Shown: piece after piece, positions 18,088 to 26,661 of the stretch
How positions within the stretch are numbered: position 1 is the stretch's first letter
How the letters are laid out: each line of letters opens with the position of its first letter
NCBI GenBank assembly: GCA_047602185.1
Contig: JASGHY010000001.1
Location: forward strand, 1,364,001-1,428,000
Length of the DNA: 64,000 nucleotides
Direction: 5' to 3'
DNA from: PMP191F sp047602185
GTDB taxonomy: Bacteria; Bacteroidota; Bacteroidia; Chitinophagales; Chitinophagaceae
Made by a program: the position numbers and the translations under genes
The notes under the pieces: generated by a model
What the model was told of the DNA's origin: nothing
The model's database searches: none
The model's input: the letters and a program-made list of their open reading frames with translations, nothing else

Positions 18088-19191
18088 ATGAAAAAGACAT
18101 TAAGTTTGCTTCTCCTTTGCTTCTTATGTATAATCTATACAAAAGCTGAAATAACTTACTGCCTTATTAAAGGAACTGTTACTGGTATTCCTGATGGTAC
18201 CGCCGTAGTTTTTATCAAAAACAACAGCCATGGAGGTGCCGACACAATGGCCCTTTCTAAAACAAAAGGAGGGGAATTCCTTTTAAAATGTCAACTACAT
18301 ACAGAAGGTTTCTGGGGGTTTATTATTATTTCCACGTTACCAGGAAAATATCTAACGCTATTGATAGAACCAGCTTACTTTACTATAAAGTCTGGTGCAA
18401 CAGATTGGCCGAATGCGATTATTAGTGGCCCTCTTACAGATAAGGCTTATCGTTCCTTTTTAAAAGAAAATGATTCACTCAAAGCACAGCAAAAATTGGC
18501 AAATAAGGAACAAAAGGAAGCCATTACAGATTCGATCTTGCGACACAGAATTAATTTTATCACAACCCATCCAGAATCAAGTTATTCAGCTTTCTTAATA
18601 ACAACAACTGATTTATTTGATGCCACACATAAACAACAAGAGTATGACAAGCTAACTGCCCGGGTTCAACTTAGCGAGTTTGGTAAACAGCTTAAAAATA
18701 ATATTGAGCTATTAAAAAGTGCAGATATGCTCAAAAAAGGGAAATTACCAAGTTTCGCTTATGTTGATACAGAAGGCAAAAGACTGCGGGCAATAGAAGA
18801 CATTATTGCCATGAACAAATTGACACTTATTGATTTCTGGGCTTCTTGGTGTGCTCCTTGTCGAAAACAAAATCCAGAGTTAATTCAGCTCTATAAAGAT
18901 TATCATAGTAATGGGTTCGATATTTTAGGTATCTCACTAGATTCAAAAGTATCATTATGGAAAGACGCGATTGTAAAAGATCAATTACCGTGGCATCATC
19001 TTATCGACCCTGTTGGTGATTGGGATGCTGAATCATTCATACTTTTTGGTTTAATTGATAAAGCAGGAAAACATCTTCCACAAAGCATACTGGTAGATCA
19101 ACAGGGCAATATTATTGCCCGCAACTTGGAAATGCCAAGCTTACGGAAAAAAATAGCAGAGTTACTCGATATTCAGAAGATAACTCCTTAA
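18088..19191 (+). CDS. TlpA-type thiol:disulfide oxidoreductase with DUF4369-like N-domain
   Basis: 367 residues from the ATG at 18088, chosen because it begins a clean signal peptide (MKKTLSLLLLCFLCIIYTKA). The N-terminal domain (about 25-120, IKGTVTGIPDGTAVVFIK) resembles the DUF4369 beta domain common before thioredoxins in Bacteroidota. A helical linker follows, then the thioredoxin domain (about 225-365) with the active site WCAPC (Cys255, Cys258) in DFWASWCAPCRKQNPE. A cis-Pro segment LPQSILVD lies near residue 335. It is a periplasmic thiol reductase by family. It is transcribed divergently from the MauE-like gene and convergently to paralogue B. Pairing with MauE as an electron source is inferred. 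Confidence 0.88.
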   Translation: MKKTLSLLLLCFLCIIYTKAEITYCLIKGTVTGIPDGTAVVFIKNNSHGGADTMALSKTKGGEFLLKCQLHTEGFWGFIIISTLPGKYLTLLIEPAYFTIKSGATDWPNAIISGPLTDKAYRSFLKENDSLKAQQKLANKEQKEAITDSILRHRINFITTHPESSYSAFLITTTDLFDATHKQQEYDKLTARVQLSEFGKQLKNNIELLKSADMLKKGKLPSFAYVDTEGKRLRAIEDIIAMNKLTLIDFWASWCAPCRKQNPELIQLYKDYHSNGFDILGISLDSKVSLWKDAIVKDQLPWHHLIDPVGDWDAESFILFGLIDKAGKHLPQSILVDQQGNIIARNLEMPSLRKKIAELLDIQKITP

Positions 19192-19217
19192 GCAAGGGGG
19201 GCAGCTCTATGGCCTAT

Positions 19218-19706
19218 TTATTGCATTGCTTTTAATCTAACCCCTGTCACTCGGTATTTAGAATTATCATAATAATCCTGTTCCACCTCAAAACAACAAA
19301 AGGTTTGGTAGGGGCTAGGGCATTCTACATAAGGGTCATCAACCGTATCATCGCTTACAGCAGCTACTGTAAAATCATTTACTACTGTGCCTGGCCAATA
19401 GCTATAAATTGCGATTGGCCAATAATGCCCTGGAATAAACCAGATACCCATATCGTTTTCATCCCAAACCTCCTGATAAGGGTAGGAGGTACTATACAAA
19501 GTAAGATTACTTTCGGCTATAAGCGTTGTCAATGGCCAAGGACTACCGTAAGGATCAGGGACATGCAACGAAACACTTAAGTAACATCCATCTGAGATTT
19601 CAGTATTTAAAACCCGTAAAAAGGAAATATTTCTGTTTACTTGCATTGTAAAACTCATAGCAAGAACAGCAACTAACGCTGTGAAACTCACACGTACATA
19701 TTTCAT
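19218..19706 (-). CDS. Exported four-cysteine protein, paralogue B
   Basis: 162 residues. The signal peptide MKYVRVSFTALVAVLAMSFT is followed by a beta-rich domain with the family marks: SDGCYLSV early, then DDPYVECPSPYQTFCCFEVEQD near the C-terminus (the segment from Pro-Tyr to Val is nearly identical to paralogue A). Aromatic residues are frequent in the middle (YPYQEVWDEND, HYWPIAIYSYWP), unlike the other copies. It begins at an ATG at 19704-19706. It is convergent with the TlpA gene, 26 bp apart, so both may share a termination region. The function is unknown; disulfide formation is inferred. Confidence 0.65.
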   Translation of the reverse strand: MKYVRVSFTALVAVLAMSFTMQVNRNISFLRVLNTEISDGCYLSVSLHVPDPYGSPWPLTTLIAESNLTLYSTSYPYQEVWDENDMGIWFIPGHYWPIAIYSYWPGTVVNDFTVAAVSDDTVDDPYVECPSPYQTFCCFEVEQDYYDNSKYRVTGVRLKAMQ

Positions 19707-20026
19707 AAAGAAAAGTTGATAAAATAATACTATTAAAGTTTATAGAACTGCTTATAAAAGCCAGTTAGCGGGGGTATAAACTTTTCTTTACGAATTAAAC
19801 CTACTTTAGTTCATAAAAACACTGGTGAACTTTACGGATTTTTTGTTCATACTTTAATCGAGATTTGGCAGTAAAGGCAAACAAGATAATACCCGGTTTT
19901 AACCTGGTTACGGATGTGCCTAAACAAATAATATATTGTATGGCATTGCCTCATCCTTGAAGGATGAGGCAATGAGAAAGCTCGTGCTTTAACCAAGCAG
20001 CATCAATATTTGAATAACCAGCAAAG
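19707..20026. other. Intergenic gap with one strong hairpin
   Basis: This gap lies between paralogues B and C. Besides the hairpin at 19944-19974 I see nothing definable. The heptad repeats are absent here and reappear only upstream of paralogue D. Confidence 0.4.
19944..19974 (-). terminator. Perfect 14-bp hairpin downstream of paralogue C
   Basis: CATTGCCTCATCCT and its exact complement are separated by 3 nt. It sits 53 bp beyond the stop codon of the D-C gene pair on the minus strand. There is no pronounced U-tract, so termination is likely but not certain. Confidence 0.5.
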
Positions 20027-20380
20027 CTAATACACCACCGGGTCGCCATAGATCACCCCGGTAATGATATAAATATTCTTAGGCTGGCCGGGCGGATTTT
20101 TAGGAATAAAAGTAGCGATATAGGCACATACCCTGGTAGATACCACCGGGCAATATACATCCGGGTCCACGGTGGTAAGTGTTACATCAGTTTCCAGTGT
20201 ATAGAAAAAATCCTTCTGTCGCTCCAGGTCAGGGTTGGAGGGCGTACCGGGCAACTCACCTGCATTCAGGTGTACTTCATCACCTGCTACCAGTTTGTGA
20301 TGCCATTTGCCGGTAAATAGGGTAAAGCTCATGGCCATAATAGCAATAAGAGCTGTTACACCAATTTTTATCCGTTTCAT
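20027..20380 (-). CDS. Exported cysteine protein, paralogue C (divergent, short)
   Basis: 117 residues. The shared signal peptide MKRIKIGVTALIAIMAMSFT is followed by a shorter mature part that lacks the GC and CC motifs. It keeps two cysteines in DPDVYCPVVSTRVCAYI, with the DP-x-x-C opening of the family. It could therefore form only one disulfide. It is encoded 35 bp downstream of paralogue D, almost certainly in the same transcript. Base composition is like the host genes and not the AT-rich island. In layout it is the closest of the five to the small DUF6520-type proteins. Confidence 0.55.
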   Translation of the reverse strand: MKRIKIGVTALIAIMAMSFTLFTGKWHHKLVAGDEVHLNAGELPGTPSNPDLERQKDFFYTLETDVTLTTVDPDVYCPVVSTRVCAYIATFIPKNPPGQPKNIYIITGVIYGDPVVY

Positions 20381-20415
20381 ATACCTGCGTGTTTATTTAT
20401 GAAATAATAATTGTT

Positions 20416-20853
20416 TCATGGAGGCGTCAACCTTTTAAAGATCACTGCTACTACTTTATTAAATCTTACTTCATAACAGCATAAGATCTTATAGGGTGGT
20501 ATACAATCCACCACAGGATCTTTTAATCCACTGGCGGCAACAACAGTACCACTGGATACCAGGGCAGAGGTGATAGTAACATCTACAGACTGACTGGGAA
20601 ACTTGTCCTTATTCAGCAACACAATAGAAGGATCATCAGTGGTAGCCACCGGCGAGGTCGATACCTGCATAATACCATCTGCAACGGTAAGAACCGCTGT
20701 GTACACAGGTGATGAAAGCCGCAGGGAAATGCTTGCCCAGCATCCGTTTTGCACTGCAAGCATATTGGCAACAGTAGCAGACCTGGGAATAAAGGAAAAG
20801 CTCATGGACAGGATGGCTATAATAGCCGTAAAACCGATTTGTAGTCGTTTCAT
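20416..20853 (-). CDS. Exported four-cysteine protein, paralogue D
   Basis: 145 residues. The signal peptide MKRLQIGFTAIIAILSMSFS precedes the family pattern: QNGCWASISL early, then KDPVVDCIPPYKILCCYEV at the C-terminus. The middle is Ser/Thr/Val-rich and probably beta. The start is the ATG at 20851-20853. It is the first gene of a likely D-C operon with a 35-bp gap. Its composition is host-like, in contrast to paralogue A. A repeat-filled gap separates it from paralogue E upstream. The function is unknown. Confidence 0.65.
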   Translation of the reverse strand: MKRLQIGFTAIIAILSMSFSFIPRSATVANMLAVQNGCWASISLRLSSPVYTAVLTVADGIMQVSTSPVATTDDPSIVLLNKDKFPSQSVDVTITSALVSSGTVVAASGLKDPVVDCIPPYKILCCYEVRFNKVVAVIFKRLTPP

Positions 20854-20939
20854 ATAAAGGGGGTTTTAGTTGAATACAGCCAGGGTACAGTAAACCGTTT
20901 TTGAGAAGGTACAGGAAGGGGTGAATAAAAAAATCGTTA

Positions 20940-21290
20940 CGCACTTTCACACTGAACTGCCCCACTCACTACTCATCATGCACGGCTTTCTTTCACATTT
21001 GACCTTTCACGCCTCACGAACAATATTCACTATTGACTATTCACCATTCACTTTACGTGAGACCAGAGATCTTCAAATCGGAAATCCCGAAACATGTATT
21101 CCGTTTCACGTTTGACTTTTCACCTTTCACGCATTGCCACTCACGCCTCACAACTGACAACTCACGAACAACATTCACTATTGACTATTCACCATTCACT
21201 TTACGTGAAACCAGGAATCTTCAAATCAGAAACCCTGAAACCTGAAGTATCAGGTATCCCACTCACGATTCACGACTGACGACTCACGAT
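20940..21290. repeat. Intergenic 7-bp-period repeat composite
   Basis: No gene. A block of CTCACGA/CAACATT-type units plus CACTATTGACTATTCACCATTC-type arrays (broken into 7-bp units) occurs twice, at about 21010-21080 and 21150-21215. It is a local direct duplication of about 140 bp that includes the TTTACGTGA segment. The GATTCAC/GACTGAC/GACTCAC units at 21263-21290 run up to the stop codon of paralogue E. Confidence 0.8.
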
Positions 21291-21692
21291 TTATCTCCAA
21301 TATTCCCCATACAAAATAAACACCACCTGGTTATTCACTACCTGGTAGCAGCAGAGTGGGGGATTGGGCGCAATATGACAATCCACATAAGGATCTTCCA
21401 CTTCATCGCCCACCTGTAGTACACTTGTTACGGTATACAGCAGTATCTCGGGAAAATCAGGCATAAAATAATAGAGGGTAATTTCACCATCATAAGGAAA
21501 GCTGCTACCCGTATAGGTACGCGTTACGGCGCCTCCGGGCTCCAGTTGCCGTACCTGTAGCGCGGTATAACATCCGTTGGCAATGGCTGCCTGGGCTATT
21601 TTAGTGCCCATTATTTTCGTTTTGGCAGAAAAAGTAAAGCTCATGGCAATAATTGCCATCAGGGCCGTAAAGCCGATAGAAATGCGTTTCAT
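21291..21692 (-). CDS. Exported four-cysteine protein, paralogue E
   Basis: 133 residues from the ATG at 21690-21692; the frame extends 51 bp upstream but the shared signal peptide MKRISIGFTALMAIIAMSFT fixes the start. The mature part has ANGCYTALQV early and DPYVDCHIAPNPPLCCYQV late, the same GC...DPxVxC...CC-Y-Q-V layout as A, B and D. It lies upstream of D on the same strand, separated by repeats, so it may be a separate transcript. The function is unknown. Confidence 0.65.
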   Translation of the reverse strand: MKRISIGFTALMAIIAMSFTFSAKTKIMGTKIAQAAIANGCYTALQVRQLEPGGAVTRTYTGSSFPYDGEITLYYFMPDFPEILLYTVTSVLQVGDEVEDPYVDCHIAPNPPLCCYQVVNNQVVFILYGEYWR

Positions 21693-21839
21693 GGAGGAGA
21701 TATTTATGGTTCGTGAATGCGATAAACAACCCATGACAAGCAAAACGCACCTTAATGTTGATCGGAGACAAGATTTCCTGCTTAAAGCTATTCACAACCT
21801 TGCAGCAGCAGCAATACTATCGGGAGTCTAATTGAATAG

Positions 21840-22160
21840 TTTGGATGAAAAGGCACAAGATTTAAGAAACAAGGCTCAAGAAAGTACGAAATACGAAGTT
21901 AGAAGTACGGAAAACAGAAATATCGAATATCGAACTCCGAATGTCAAACGTCGAAGGCAAATACAAGTTGGCAGTTAAGCCTGTGAATAGTCAATGGTCA
22001 ATAGTGAATATTAGCAACGAGCCTTGAGCCGCGAGCAAATACAAGCCAGAAAGCAAGTTTGTAGTTGTTCCAGTTTCAAACTTCAAATTTCAAATCCGGA
22101 AACCGGCATCAGGTATCCGGTAACTGGTATTTCACGTCTCACGATTTCGTAACCCGAAAC
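21840..22160. repeat. Intergenic 7-bp-period repeat composite
   Basis: No gene. It holds units such as ACAAGAT/ACAAGGC (21855-21885), CGAATAT/CGAACTC/CGAATGT (21915-21955), a shortened TTGGCAG array joined to GTGAATA/GTCAATG units (21966-22008), and AGCAACG, AGCCTTG, AGCCGCG (22013-22036), one of the cleanest heptad runs in the window. Confidence 0.85.
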
Positions 22161-22381
22161 AGTATTCACGCTTTACGTCTTTCCAATCAGCGAAATCCTT
22201 GATTAATCTGTGAGATCCGTGATCCTGTTTTTTAGAAAATGCGCCTTTAATACGAACCGACATTGAACCTGGGAACCACCGGTCTGCTACACGTAATAGC
22301 CAAAAGACCTATCGCACCACTAAACCGTATAAGAATACCAAATAGCTAAAGACAAAATCATTAAACATTCCATTACCGGAG

Positions 22382-22451
22382 CAAAGGCGTGGAACGGTTG
22401 CAGCAGGCTGCTACCTGTTTAGCGAGGGGCTTTAAACCGTGCCACGCCTTG
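22382..22451. repeat. 70-bp imperfect inverted repeat
   Basis: The outer arms are CAAAGGCGTGGAACGGTT and the near-complement ending GTGCCACGCCTTG, with a few mismatches. A small inner hairpin (GCAGCAGGCTGC) lies near the left arm. It has the size and form of a REP/MITE-type element; no second copy was noticed in the window. Confidence 0.5.
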
Positions 22452-22489
22452 CCCAGGCCACCGCGACACCTGGAACCTGAGTCCGGCAA

Positions 22490-22800
22490 CTGGCAACCGG
22501 GAACTCACACTTTACGATTGCCGTCTGCCGATACACGAACTGGCTCACAACTCACCACTGACCGCTCACTTTCTTCTTGTCTGATCCTTATCTCGCTCTC
22601 CCTTCGTTCTCCCTCCGCCAAGGCAAAACCCCTAATTTATACGCTGTAAATAAGAAGGAAACAAGAACGAGACAAGAGCAAGACCAGAAGAAAGTACGAA
22701 TTACGAAGTTAGAAGTACGGCTGGCTTCCGTATTTGCTCGTTGCTCAGAGCTCAATGCTCGAAGCTGTATTCAACCCGGTATCCGGTAACCGGTAACTTT
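22490..22800. repeat. Sparse heptad repeats
   Basis: Short arrays of the GGCAACT/GGCAACC type (22487-22500), CTCACAA/CTCACCA type (22545-22570), AACAAGA/GACAAGA type (22660-22690) and GCTCAGA/GCTCAAT/GCTCGAA type (22740-22765). There is no credible gene. Apparent ORFs of 70-86 codons here are repeat translations. Confidence 0.65.
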
Positions 22801-22959
22801 CGTTTCATGTTTAACGTTTGACAAAAGAAGTGTTGTTTAATAAAATAGACAAAACATAACCATTACTATAAACAATACTGCATTTCTTAAGGCCTGGTGT
22901 TCGGCATTCAGCGTTAAGCGTTCAGCTTTTGAAAAAAAAATCTTCAAAATCTTTAGTAG

Positions 22960-23110
22960 TTAGGACCTTCTCAACTGTTTTAATATCGTGAGGGAGGTCA
23001 CGAATAAGACAAATACGCCTTTTCTTTTTTTGTTTCCTTCCTTCTATAGGGTAAAATGGACTCGTATTTGCCTTAGGTAGGATGTAGTATTCACTGCATC
23101 CTATTTTTTT
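22960..23110 (+). ncRNA. Candidate structured small RNA with its own terminator
   Basis: No ORF is present, but three ordered helices can be drawn. Stem 1 pairs 22964-22973 with 22989-22999 (GACCT and CTCA segments against TGAG and AGGTC). Stem 2 is a perfect CAAATACG (23010-23017) with CGTATTTG (23063-23070) around a pyrimidine-rich loop. Stem 3 is an 11-bp terminator hairpin with a run of seven T. The stretch is free of heptad repeats although both sides are full of them. A 6S-like or other regulatory RNA is possible; the 5' end and promoter were not located. Confidence 0.5.
23078..23110 (+). terminator. Rho-independent terminator of the candidate RNA
   Basis: TAGGATGTAGT pairs with ACTGCATCCTA (11 bp, one G-T pair) across the loop ATTC and is followed by T7. 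No protein-coding gene precedes it on this strand. Confidence 0.8.
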
Positions 23111-23139
23111 GTCTCCCTACGCAAGAAAAGCTCCGGGAA

Positions 23140-23523
23140 ATGAGAAATAAGGAATTTGGAATGAGGAATTAGAAAGGGAATACAGGTTGTAAGTTAAGGC
23201 ACAAGATTCAAGAGACAAGGCACAAGGAAATACAGTTGACAGGTTGGAAGGTTGATAAGTTAACAAGGGAAAGACAAAAGCCTAAGGTCTTAAAGGACGA
23301 AATACGAAGTTAGAAGTACGGTGAGCTGAAATTTTGAATGTCAAATTCCGAATGTCGAAGGCAAATACAAGTTGGCAGTTGGCAATTTGCAGTTATCTGT
23401 ATCCCCATTCACTATTCACCATTGACCATTCACTTGCTTCAGCCACTCACGATTGCCGATTCACGTCTCACGATTTCACAACCCGACACCCGAAACAGCA
23501 TTACCCATTTGCATATCTGCACA
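23140..23523. repeat. Intergenic 7-bp-period repeat composite
   Basis: No gene. It holds GAAATAA/GGAATTT-type units (23140-23175), GCACAAG, ATTCAAG and AGACAAG units every 7 bp (23203-23232), the GTTGACAGG/GTTGGAAGG block (23233-23260), the TTGGCAG array (23368-23394), TATTCAC/CATTGAC units (23408-23432) and CTCACGA/GATTGCC units (23446-23476). It ends at the stop of the HEAT-like gene. Confidence 0.85.
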
Positions 23524-24027
23524 TTAACCAATTATCTTCTTCCCCCTGCTTTTAAACGCCGCCGTTTCATAATCCCATCGTTCACGGATGATCAATTGTA
23601 GTTCCTGCCGAATATCAGGATAGAGTTTACTGAAGTTATCGAGGATCGTTAGGGAAAATGCTTTATTAGCTGCAGGCTCATCTACTTTCTCAACCAGGGC
23701 AAAACAAATGCTCATCAGTTTACCGTGATATGTTTTGGGGATCTCTACATCCTGCAATAAACGAAGGATATTACGTACTACACCATTGTGAACACCAGGC
23801 TTCTGCAACAGATCGATCAGCTTCTTAAAATAAGGCTTTACAAGCTCCGGGTGATTACGTACACAGTAACTCATGGGCCAGGCGGCACGTTGCGTAACAC
23901 GGTATTCTCCGGCAAAGAACAATTTCATCAACTCTGCAAACCGCTCTTTGTCGTTACCTATGTATTTAACGATTAAATCCTTTTGCGCTTTCGAATGCTC
24001 TTTTAGTATTGTTCGTTTGAGATCCAA
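23524..24027 (-). CDS. HEAT-repeat-like helical protein of unknown function
   Basis: About 167 residues when started at the TTG at 24025-24027 (translated start LDLKRTILKEHSKAQKDLIV). The in-frame ATG at 24081 lies inside a CTTATAA-type heptad array and would add repeat-derived residues (HLQLITYNLQ), so it is probably not native. The protein is all-helical with paired amphipathic helices (DKERFAELMKLFFAG, VVRNILRLLQDVEI, ANKAFSLTILDNFSKLYP), consistent with HEAT/ARM repeats. It is cytosolic with no catalytic motif. A repeat insertion may have displaced the original start. Confidence 0.6.
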   Translation of the reverse strand: MDLKRTILKEHSKAQKDLIVKYIGNDKERFAELMKLFFAGEYRVTQRAAWPMSYCVRNHPELVKPYFKKLIDLLQKPGVHNGVVRNILRLLQDVEIPKTYHGKLMSICFALVEKVDEPAANKAFSLTILDNFSKLYPDIRQELQLIIRERWDYETAAFKSRGKKIIG

Positions 24028-24283
24028 TCCTGGTTGTAAGTTATAGGTTATAAGTTGTAGGTGGAATACAGCGAAACGCAAATACAGTCGATAAGTTGTA
24101 GTTATTCTATAACAGGAACCTGGCTGTTGTATGTTTTAATTGTTATAGACGATAACCATGGCCTCGTCTGACAATTCAACCGTCTTGCACACTTCACAAT
24201 TTCACTATTGACCAATTGTCTTCCTAATTCCTAACAGCTAATACCTAACACCTTGTCTTCCTATTTGCACATTTGTAAATTAT
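24028..24283. repeat. Intergenic repeats upstream of the HEAT-like gene
   Basis: GTTATAG/GTTATAA/GTTGTAG units (24034-24062) start at the presumed 5' end of the HEAT-like gene. Further short arrays lie at 24165-24215 and 24230-24283 (CCTAACA/GCTAATA/CCTAACA type and TTTGCACATTTG type). There is no other gene. Confidence 0.7.
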
Positions 24284-25642
24284 CTAATTAGATAATTTGC
24301 CTTTCATCTTCCCCACCATCCCCAGGATATCCTTATACGTCTGCACCATATAGCGGAGAATATTACCGGTTTCAACAGCAATGTATTTTTTCAATACCGC
24401 CATCATGATCACAAAGGTCAGTATGTAGTTGATGATAGTCGCATAAGCAGCACCCATTGGCCCAAAATTCTTTAAGAAGAAATAATTCAGTGCCAGGTTC
24501 AGCAGCATGAACAATACATTGATCCGGAAATTCACCTGTGGTTTACCAATAGCATCAAGGGTAGAACCAAACTGGTAACTGAGTGGGCGAACGATACTGA
24601 ACAGGATCGTGATCTGCAAAATAGATACTGCACCTTCATTGCCCTTACCAGCCAGCACCCAGATAATAAAGCTAGGGAAGAGAAACACAAACAATGAAAT
24701 GGGAATGATCAGTGCGAGAATAATGCCCACCATGCGCTCAAAATAGTATTTCACTTTACCGATGCCATCCGTTTCAGAGGCTTCTGCATTTTTGGGAAAC
24801 AATACGTCAGCAGCAGCCAGTGACGGTACATCGATCAGGTTATTGACACGTCCTACAGTTTCGTAATATTTTACATAATTGCTGCCATTCAGCGCATCCA
24901 GGATATTCGCCGTCATATAACGGTCCAGTGAGCGGGAGATATTAAAGAATAGATTGGTGCCAAAGATATAGCGGCCGAAATAGAACATCTTTTTGGTAAT
25001 GGCTGCATTGTAATGAAATCTTTTGGTGAGCCAGGGTCTGCATGCAAAATACATGATCACAGCACCTACAGCCAGTGATATTACCTGTAGTACCAACATG
25101 CTCATGGGGGTAAACAGGTCACGACGGAAAAAGTACAACACAGCGATACCGATAAAGAACAATGCCTGTCGTACAAAATAAGCCCAGAAGATACGCGAGA
25201 ACTGATAATGCGCCTGCAGCATTACTTCACAGTGACTATAGGGAATAAGAATGGTAAGGAACGTAAAGCTCCACCAGAGCAGGGGAGCGAGATCAGGCGA
25301 TTTAAGCCAGTGAGCGATCTGTGTACCGAATAAGAGCAGCACAGCAATAGCAAGTATTGAAAATGCGACATTGAGTGCGATAGCTGAGGATTGCACCTCG
25401 TTCTTAAGTTCAGCAAATTCCGGCATATTGAGGAACTTGATGGTAGGATTACGCAATAGTCCCTGTTTGATGGTCTCCATCAGTGTGAGGGTAGTGAGGT
25501 ACAATACCCAAACAGAAAAATGATCTCCCAATCCGCGGACAAGGATGATAAACGATACCACGCCAAAGAAAACAAGTGAAAAACGTTGCAGCAGGGTAAA
25601 GAAGATGGAGCGGAACCAGAACGACGATTTGAGCAATTTCAA
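24284..25642 (-). CDS. Polysaccharide flippase-like (MOP/Wzx superfamily) membrane protein
   Basis: 452 residues with about 12-14 hydrophobic segments spread over the whole length and the N-terminal pattern typical of oligosaccharide flippases (LQRFSLVFFGVVSFIILVRGLG). The C-terminal half contains LSYQFGSTLDAIGKPQVNFR and GPMGAAYATIINYILTF, positions conserved in Wzx-type proteins. It probably moves lipid-linked sugars across the inner membrane. The start codon is a TTG (25640-25642): no ATG occurs nearby upstream and the next internal Met would delete the first membrane segments. No glycosyltransferases are adjacent, so the substrate is unknown. Its last residues lie in a repeat-like AT stretch. 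Confidence 0.85.
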   Translation of the reverse strand: MKLLKSSFWFRSIFFTLLQRFSLVFFGVVSFIILVRGLGDHFSVWVLYLTTLTLMETIKQGLLRNPTIKFLNMPEFAELKNEVQSSAIALNVAFSILAIAVLLLFGTQIAHWLKSPDLAPLLWWSFTFLTILIPYSHCEVMLQAHYQFSRIFWAYFVRQALFFIGIAVLYFFRRDLFTPMSMLVLQVISLAVGAVIMYFACRPWLTKRFHYNAAITKKMFYFGRYIFGTNLFFNISRSLDRYMTANILDALNGSNYVKYYETVGRVNNLIDVPSLAAADVLFPKNAEASETDGIGKVKYYFERMVGIILALIIPISLFVFLFPSFIIWVLAGKGNEGAVSILQITILFSIVRPLSYQFGSTLDAIGKPQVNFRINVLFMLLNLALNYFFLKNFGPMGAAYATIINYILTFVIMMAVLKKYIAVETGNILRYMVQTYKDILGMVGKMKGKLSN

Positions 25643-25724
25643 CGGAATAAAGCTTTAGGAGCGAAAAATACGATAAAAATGCCTGTTTGCTAATGAAATC
25701 CTTGTTATTGTGCTAAACACAGAA

Positions 25725-26661
25725 CGCTAAATACCCCATGTTTCACGCAAAGACGCTAATGCTGTTTCGGGTGTCGGGTTTTGAGTTTCGGGTTGAATAC
25801 AGCTACGAGCCGCGAGCTGAAAACATCCGTACTTCGTATTTCTTAGTTCGTACTTGCTTGTGTCTCCGTGGTTCCCTATTTCACGCAAAGACAGCAAAGG
25901 TTCGCCAAGACGCAGAAATGGCAAGCGGCGAGCCATGAGCTGAAAACATCCGTACTTCGTATTTCCTAATTCGTACTTGCTTGTGCAGGCAGCCTACATC
26001 TTGCTCAACAAACCACCACCAGAAGTCACTCTGACGAAGGAAGAGTCTTACCATGCCACGCGATTATGAAAGCTCAACATAAACATCAAGCTGCATCAGA
26101 GTTTCACGCAAAGCAGCAAAGTCGCCACGTTGCAGTTTTGTCATTTCGACCAAGCCAGCAACAAACCTGCACTGTCAGAGATTAACGGCGCAGGGAGAAA
26201 TCCGGAAGATCGAATAAAGCGAACGCCGCAGTAAACTCAGTTTGTCGCTGATGCAGCTTCCAGATATCTCATTTCGCCATGTTATTCCTCAAGTACAATA
26301 CCCACTAAGGGCTCATTCGATATGACAGGTCACTAAATAATTTCGCCCCCTTGTTTCACGCAAAGCTGCAAAGACTCGCTAAGATGCAAGATATTAGTCT
26401 CTGCGCTTCCTCTGTGTCGCTGTGCCTCTGTGGTTCAGATTTCACGCAAAGACAGCACAGGTTCGCCAAAACGCAGAAAGGGCAAGCGGCGAACCATGAG
26501 CAAAAAAACATCCGTACTTTCTTCAAACATCAGATTCCCTCCCAGGCACCTCTGTTTCTTCCTTGTTAACTCATCAACCTTTCAACTTGTCAACCAACAT
26601 CCTGTATTCCATTTGCACATTTGCAAATCTGCACATTCCTGTAATCCCTTACTTTAGCAAA
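25725..26661. repeat. Divergent gap with CAAAGACGC-type and other repeats
   Basis: No gene in about 1 kb. TTTCACGCAAAGACGC and variants occur at about 25740, 25883, 26101, 26353 and 26440. CGTACTT, CGTATTT and CTTAGTT units lie at 25828-25855 and a second copy at 25951-25980; GGGTGTCGGG units lie at 25770-25795. The 26136-26205 stretch contains separated GTCATTTCGACC and GGGAGAAATC pieces, a widely seen Bacteroidota intergenic repeat (from memory). The end (26575-26645) holds TCAACCT and TTTGCACA arrays that could be misread as the start of the next gene. Confidence 0.75.
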
